Source: Desulfobacteraceae bacterium (GTDB lineage Bacteria; Desulfobacterota; Desulfobacteria; Desulfobacterales; Desulfobacteraceae). Taken from it: a stretch of 17,895 nt of DNA. The stretch is from the NCBI GenBank assembly GCA_003354055.1, contig PIVQ01000074.1:1-17895 (forward strand). The letters are read 5' to 3'. Made by a program: the position numbers and the translations under genes. Positions 13,506 to 17,895 of the stretch are shown piece after piece (position 1 is the stretch's first letter; each line of letters begins with the position of its first letter). The notes under the pieces are model-generated. The model did no database searches and was not told where the DNA came from. It saw only the letters and a list, made by a program, of their open reading frames with translations.

Positions 13506-16500
13506 TCATCCTTTTTCCCCGGTCGTTCCGAGTACCTGTGCAAGCATTCTGGCCATATCGGTTTTGATTACAGGTTTGTATAGCAGCCCCTGGGCGCCTA
13601 TGGCCTCTGCTTTTTCAGGGGAAATTTTCTCGCTGAATCCCGTGCATATGATAACCGGCAGGTCCGGGTTGATCTCTTTTATACCCATGGTTAACCGGTC
13701 TCCAGTCAGTTCCGGCATGGTCATATCCGTTATCACAAGATCATAGGCATGGGGGTGGGATTGAATCCGGGCCAGGGCCTCTTCACTTCTGCTGAAAGTG
13801 TCGGTATCATATCCAAGACGGTGCAGGATCAGTTCTTCTATTCGGAGAATAGGCAGTTCATCATCCACCAGCATGATATTACCGCTTCCCCTTGGGATTT
13901 CAGCAAGGTCTTTGCCAAGGTCCCGGCCCGGTTCCTTTTCAACGGCAGGTATACAGACTTTGAACGTGGTTCCTTTATTTCTGGAGCTGCTTACAAAAAT
14001 ATCTCCACCGTAGTTTGTTATAATACCGTGAACGACTGAAAGTCCAAGTCCGGTACCCTTACCCTTGGGTTTGGTTGTATAATAAGGGTTAAATATTTTT
14101 TCCATGATATGGGATTCCATGCCGGTGCCTGTGTCTTCAATACTGAAAAGAACATAGGAACCCGGGGCCAGAGATGAAAATTCCGGACTTCCCTCTGAAA
14201 TATCAATGTTTGCAAGAGTAATGGTCAGGGTTCCCCCGGATTCATCCATGGCATGAAATGCATTGGTGACAAGATTCATGACCACCTGATGGATCTGGGT
14301 GGGATCTGCCATGATCGTGTGGCAGGACTTATCAATTTCCTGCCTGATTTGAATGGTGGATGGAATGGTGGACTTGATGAGTTTTGTCACCTCTTTGATG
14401 ATCAGATTGGGCTGGAGGGGGATAACCTCCTGGTCGGTCTGGCGGCTGAATGTGAGGATCTGTCTGACCAGTTCCTTGGCCCGTTTGGCACCTGATAGAA
14501 TTTCTGCGATGTATTTGTGAAACCGTTTGTCTCCGGCCAGATCCTCTTCCAGCATCTCAGCAAACCCCACAATGGGGAAGAGTATATTATTAAAATCATG
14601 GGCAATACCACCGGCAAGTGCGCCGATGGCTTCATTCTTCTGCAGCTGCCGCAGATTCTGCTCCATCTCTTGGCGTTCTGTTTCATAGTCTGCCCGGTGA
14701 AGTGCCAGAGCGAAAACTTCCGCCACACGCTGGATGGCAATGATATCCTGTTCCGAATACGATCTTTGGCAATTGGCCAGGGCGATCAGTCCCCGCAGGT
14801 GGTCTCCCATGACAACAGGTACGGCCAGAAAGTTTTTCAAGAGAATATGACCCTGGGGAAGCCCTGTGGTGCTGGGATGGGTGTCCGGCGTATTGGTAAA
14901 AAAGGCCTTTCGCGTATTCAGGGCATGGCCCCATAATCCGCCGTATTTGTTGTTTTCTCCAATTGGAAAGGTGGTGCCTTGGTCTTTGACCTTACATGCG
15001 TCTCCAAACATATCGGTCATGGTGTGCCCCACATTGTCGAGGGTGAGTTTGTCAATGGAAGAGACAAAACCGAATTTACTGCCTGTCAATTCTTTGGCAT
15101 AGTCCAGGGTCACGTCAGATACATTTTTGATCTCATAGACCTCAGAGAGAAGTGCCTTTGAAATGTCGGCAACGGCACGGTTGAGATGCAGCTCGTTTTT
15201 CAGGGCGGAAATATCCCTGCAGGTGTACATGATCGTGCCGCCCTGGATATCCACCTGTTTGATGTTGATCAGCAGATCATGGGCTGCTCCGGCTTTGTCC
15301 TTTATGGTCAGCTCCTGGTTTTTTACCTCTTTGACCAGACTAAGATCCCCGGAATCCACAAGATTTACGCCTAATAATTCAGGCAGCCGGCCCATGGCCT
15401 TTACCTCATCTTCCGAATATCCGAAGATATAATCCACATTGGGACAAATAAAGGTAAACACGCCCCGGTTATCGGTGATGAGTACTGTATCGGAGATGTT
15501 GGACAGGGTGATCCGGTGAAGCTCTTCCGAGGCTTTGAGGGCATCTTCGGATTTTTTCTTTTCTGTGATATCCCGAATTACAAGGTAGGTCACCTTTTTT
15601 TCTTCCTGTGTTACGGTATAGGCATGGCCTTCAACGGGGAATTTCGTACCGTCCTTTTTCCGGTGTCTGCGCAGGGGAACATGGATTTTTTCACCTTTTT
15701 TTATTTGGGTGACGGAGGCAGATGATTTTTGGGGTTCCGCACTAAGATCTATGGCCGTCATGTTTCTGAACTCTTCAGTGGAATACCCGTACAAAACTGA
15801 TGCTGCCGTATTGGACTCCAGAATCGTCATGCTATCGGGATCAAGGATGAATATGGCATCTGCCCCATGCTCAAAAAGCAATCTGTACTTTGTCTGGCTG
15901 GCCTTTAATTTCCGGTTTGATAGTATAATTTCACGGGTTCTCTTTTTCACGGTTGTCTGAAGCGTTCTCAGCCATACCATGCCGATGACCATGCAGAAGG
16001 TGATGATTGCAATGGTCATGATCAATATGCTCTGACGGTTTTTATTGGCTGTTTTTTGGGTAAGTTCAGGGTTGAATATATAATCAATAGTATCTGAGGG
16101 GCTGCTGACGACACCGATATCAATCAAATAGTTATTAATTTTTTCCCAACGGTTGGGGTTGACGTGGCCGATCTCAACTTCAGGAAAATGGGTCAATGCG
16201 AACATGCCGTTGCTCTGGTAGGTATTAAAGGCTGCCGGATCATTAATGGGCCTCCCCCGTTTGAGGGTTCGGCAAATCTTATTTACCATCTCTGCCTTAT
16301 GGGTAAGCGCGTATTCCCATCCTTTGATACTTGCCTGTTTAAAGGTTGTCACAAGATCCGGCTGATTTTGAGCAATATCCTCTCGGGTAAAGATTGAATC
16401 TCCGTAAAAATCAATCCCGTATTGTATGGGCAAAAATTCGTTAATACTTATCCCGCGGGTTTTCGCTGTAAAGGGGATATTTATGGAATATCCGGGGATC

Positions 16501-17030
16501 ACATCCACCTGCCCTGATACAAGGTGGTCTATTCCGGGTTGGTGGGGATAGGGTGTTATCCGGTCGGGATTTATACCTTCTGCCCGAAGAAGGGTCTGAA
16601 ATTCCATATCAATGAGATCATTTACCCGTCTTGCGACCTTGAGATTGAGAAATCCCGCCGGCGACAGGATTATGGTATCGCCTCGTGTATAGAACCGGGC
16701 GGCACTGTGCTGGAATATCGAGGCCACAAGAACCAGAGGAAGACCGTCATCCCTTGCCTTTAATATGTCTGTGGCACCGATTCCAAAATGGGCTCTGCCC
16801 CGTCCGACCTCTTCAACAGCGCTTAAAAATTTTTTCGGGGTGACAGCGGATAATATGTCAACATTCAGACCTGCCTCATTATAGTACCCCTGCCATTGGG
16901 CCGCATAATACCCGGCAAATTGAAATTGATGATCCTGGCTGAGCTGCAGAATAACCTTGTCTTTGGCAAAGCTGCTTGCCGGATAAAATAAAATGAAAAC
17001 CACCATGACGAAAAAAAAGCGTTTGGCCAT
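13506..17030 (-). CDS. Hybrid histidine kinase with THI5/NMT1-type periplasmic binding domain (SBP-TM-PAS-PAS-GAF-HisKA-HATPase-REC)
   Basis: A 1174-residue inner-membrane sensor kinase. A signal peptide (1-22, ending SFA) exports a solute-binding domain (about 25-310) of the SsuA/THI5 group that normally serves ABC importers of thiamine pyrimidine, sulfonate or nitrate; the family-typical YYAAQWQGYYNEAGL is at 41-55. A single TM helix (334-355) follows, then PAS (about 380-490, ending VIRDITEKKK), PAS (about 500-608), GAF (about 615-780), HisKA with His811 (GGIAHDFNNIL), HATPase with Asn923, EDTGTG (965-970) and GTGLGL (992-997), and a C-terminal receiver with Asp1056/Asp1057, phosphoacceptor Asp1102, Thr1130 and Lys1152. 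All catalytic residues are present, so autophosphorylation and intramolecular transfer are expected. No His-phosphotransfer domain is fused, so the output partner is elsewhere. It is divergent from the receiver-PAS gene across 341 bp. The binding specificity is not readable. Confidence 0.92.
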   Translation of the reverse strand: MAKRFFFVMVVFILFYPASSFAKDKVILQLSQDHQFQFAGYYAAQWQGYYNEAGLNVDILSAVTPKKFLSAVEEVGRGRAHFGIGATDILKARDDGLPLVLVASIFQHSAARFYTRGDTIILSPAGFLNLKVARRVNDLIDMEFQTLLRAEGINPDRITPYPHQPGIDHLVSGQVDVIPGYSINIPFTAKTRGISINEFLPIQYGIDFYGDSIFTREDIAQNQPDLVTTFKQASIKGWEYALTHKAEMVNKICRTLKRGRPINDPAAFNTYQSNGMFALTHFPEVEIGHVNPNRWEKINNYLIDIGVVSSPSDTIDYIFNPELTQKTANKNRQSILIMTIAIITFCMVIGMVWLRTLQTTVKKRTREIILSNRKLKASQTKYRLLFEHGADAIFILDPDSMTILESNTAASVLYGYSTEEFRNMTAIDLSAEPQKSSASVTQIKKGEKIHVPLRRHRKKDGTKFPVEGHAYTVTQEEKKVTYLVIRDITEKKKSEDALKASEELHRITLSNISDTVLITDNRGVFTFICPNVDYIFGYSEDEVKAMGRLPELLGVNLVDSGDLSLVKEVKNQELTIKDKAGAAHDLLINIKQVDIQGGTIMYTCRDISALKNELHLNRAVADISKALLSEVYEIKNVSDVTLDYAKELTGSKFGFVSSIDKLTLDNVGHTMTDMFGDACKVKDQGTTFPIGENNKYGGLWGHALNTRKAFFTNTPDTHPSTTGLPQGHILLKNFLAVPVVMGDHLRGLIALANCQRSYSEQDIIAIQRVAEVFALALHRADYETERQEMEQNLRQLQKNEAIGALAGGIAHDFNNILFPIVGFAEMLEEDLAGDKRFHKYIAEILSGAKRAKELVRQILTFSRQTDQEVIPLQPNLIIKEVTKLIKSTIPSTIQIRQEIDKSCHTIMADPTQIHQVVMNLVTNAFHAMDESGGTLTITLANIDISEGSPEFSSLAPGSYVLFSIEDTGTGMESHIMEKIFNPYYTTKPKGKGTGLGLSVVHGIITNYGGDIFVSSSRNKGTTFKVCIPAVEKEPGRDLGKDLAEIPRGSGNIMLVDDELPILRIEELILHRLGYDTDTFSRSEEALARIQSHPHAYDLVITDMTMPELTGDRLTMGIKEINPDLPVIICTGFSEKISPEKAEAIGAQGLLYKPVIKTDMARMLAQVLGTTGEKG

Positions 17031-17371
17031 TTATAAATGGGTCCTATTCCTAAGGTTTTAATTGGCTGATACATAGGGACGAAAATTTATGTTTACGGGA
17101 TTTATTAAAAACTAAGTGTACCTGTTTATATAAGGGAAGGCAAACGCTTTTTATCGTAGCCTTTTTAAGCGTTGGATGGATTCATTTTAATGCGCAGAAT
17201 TGATTCAAGGGATTGAAAACAATGGGCCAATGGGATAATTCTCTTGAATAAAAACCACAATTTTTCTAAACTGGATGCATCATCAAATATAAGCCAATTC
17301 GCCTTTTTACCATATTTCGCTCCTGACAAGGCATCAGGAACCGGTTAATCGCAAGTCTTAAGGGATGTTCT
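17031..17371. other. Divergent intergenic region with two inverted repeats
   Basis: This 341-bp gap separates the divergent hybrid kinase and receiver-PAS genes. It contains the kinase promoter candidate, an inverted repeat AACGCTT (17143-17149) / AAGCGTT (17167-17173), and near the receiver-PAS start a hairpin TCCTGA (17321-17326) / TCAGGA (17334-17339) overlapping the 8-bp palindrome AACCGGTT (17339-17346). The latter two lie 25-50 bases before the start codon and could be an operator or leader structure. I found no open frame of interest and no recognised riboswitch. Confidence 0.35.
17115..17143 (-). promoter_or_regulatory. Candidate sigma70 promoter for the hybrid kinase
   Basis: On the minus strand TTGCCT (17143-17138) and TACACT (17120-17115) are spaced by 17 bases, each matching consensus at 4 of 6 positions, about 85 bp upstream of the start codon. 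A pattern match in AT-rich DNA only. Confidence 0.25.
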
Positions 17372-17895
17372 ATGAGTGAGAGCATACTGATTATTGAGGA
17401 CGACGAAATTCAGCGTATGCTGGTAACAGAAATGCTTGCGACCTTTATCTCCGTTGATATTCATGAGGCCGGGGATTGCGATGAAGCCATGGCTGTTCTG
17501 GCTGAAAACAGTATTGATGTTGTGCTCTGTGATATCGGGTTGCCCGGAAAATCCGGCCTGGATCTGGCCCGGGAGATTTTAAATATTTACGATCATATCG
17601 CTGTTATCATGCTTACGGCTGATGATGATCTTGCGACCAGTCAGAGGGCTGTTGAGCTGGGCGCCTGTGCCTATCTGGTAAAACCTGTGACACCCAGTCA
17701 ACTTAGAATCAGTATTGCCATTGCCGTAAAGATAAGAGAATACCAGAATATGATCAGCCGCCAGCAGGCGGATCTTGAGGCCAAGGTCGACTATCTGGAG
17801 CAGATCCGGATTGATCTTGAGGAAAGCCAGGAAAGCTTTAAAGCCCTGTTTGAAAATATTCAGGAGGGTTTTTTTCGGACCAGCCTTGCGGGGCG
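17372..17895 (+). CDS. Response regulator receiver-PAS protein, 3' end beyond window
   Basis: The first 174 codons of a cytoplasmic signalling protein. A complete receiver spans 1-120: acidic Asp10/Asp11 (IIEDDE), phosphoacceptor Asp54 (LCDIGLPG), Thr82, and Lys104 (YLVKPV). A coiled-coil linker (about 120-150, ending IRIDLEESQESF) then enters a PAS domain at about 152 (ALFENIQEGFFRTSLAG), where the window ends. Such receiver-PAS proteins usually continue into a histidine kinase or a GGDEF/EAL output; which applies cannot be seen. ATG at 17372 has TAAGGG 7-10 bases upstream. Its divergent pairing with the hybrid kinase suggests a shared pathway, possibly a phosphorelay (inference). Confidence 0.9.
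   Translation, partial: MSESILIIEDDEIQRMLVTEMLATFISVDIHEAGDCDEAMAVLAENSIDVVLCDIGLPGKSGLDLAREILNIYDHIAVIMLTADDDLATSQRAVELGACAYLVKPVTPSQLRISIAIAVKIREYQNMISRQQADLEAKVDYLEQIRIDLEESQESFKALFENIQEGFFRTSLAG

Noticed and set aside
17300..17371. Possible riboswitch upstream of the receiver-PAS gene
   Set aside because: There is a 6-bp hairpin and a nearby palindrome, but the conserved cores of cyclic-di-GMP, cobalamin or other common riboswitches are absent.

Overview
The window looks like chromosomal DNA of a sulfate-reducing deltaproteobacterium (Desulfobacterota), probably Desulfobacteraceae (Desulfobacter/Desulfobacula-like). The hints are an NfnA/SudB-type ferredoxin-NADP reductase subunit, a divergent GTP-type PEP carboxykinase, a HAMP-poor MCP with the acidic C-terminal tail common in this group, and multi-domain PAS/GAF hybrid kinases. 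This is inferred from protein style; no rRNA or marker gene is present. I see no tRNA, rRNA, CRISPR array, insertion sequence or phage gene.

Left part (1-7479), mostly metabolism: a truncated NfnA-like flavoprotein subunit (-) with a plausible sigma70 promoter and phased A-tracts; an exported FKBP-type prolyl isomerase (+); a two-gene minus-strand unit of GTP-PEP carboxykinase followed by an enolase-superfamily (mandelate racemase-like) enzyme; a PHP-domain phosphoesterase (+) divergent from PEPCK; and an MFS transporter (-).

Right part (7647-17895), signal transduction: a sigma54-dependent NtrC-type response regulator, then a 268-bp intergenic region holding what looks like a complete sigma54 control region (two TGTCA-N8-TGAC[A/T] inverted repeats, an IHF-like site and a -24/-12 element). 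This region precedes a probable operon: a small receiver-like protein of unknown function, CheW, and a 926-residue chemoreceptor whose Cache-type sensor module is duplicated in tandem. A 110-residue unknown follows. Next come a 1174-residue hybrid histidine kinase (-) whose sensor is a periplasmic THI5/NMT1-type solute-binding domain, and, divergent from it, a receiver-PAS protein cut by the window edge.

Working model: the NtrC-type regulator drives the receptor-CheW operon through sigma54, while the hybrid kinase and receiver-PAS protein form a neighbouring sensory pair. No CheA, CheY, CheR or CheB lies in the window, so the receptor must signal to a kinase encoded elsewhere. The most interesting points are the local sigma54 module, the duplicated-sensor receptor with its pseudo-receiver-like partner, and the PEPCK/enolase-superfamily pairing.
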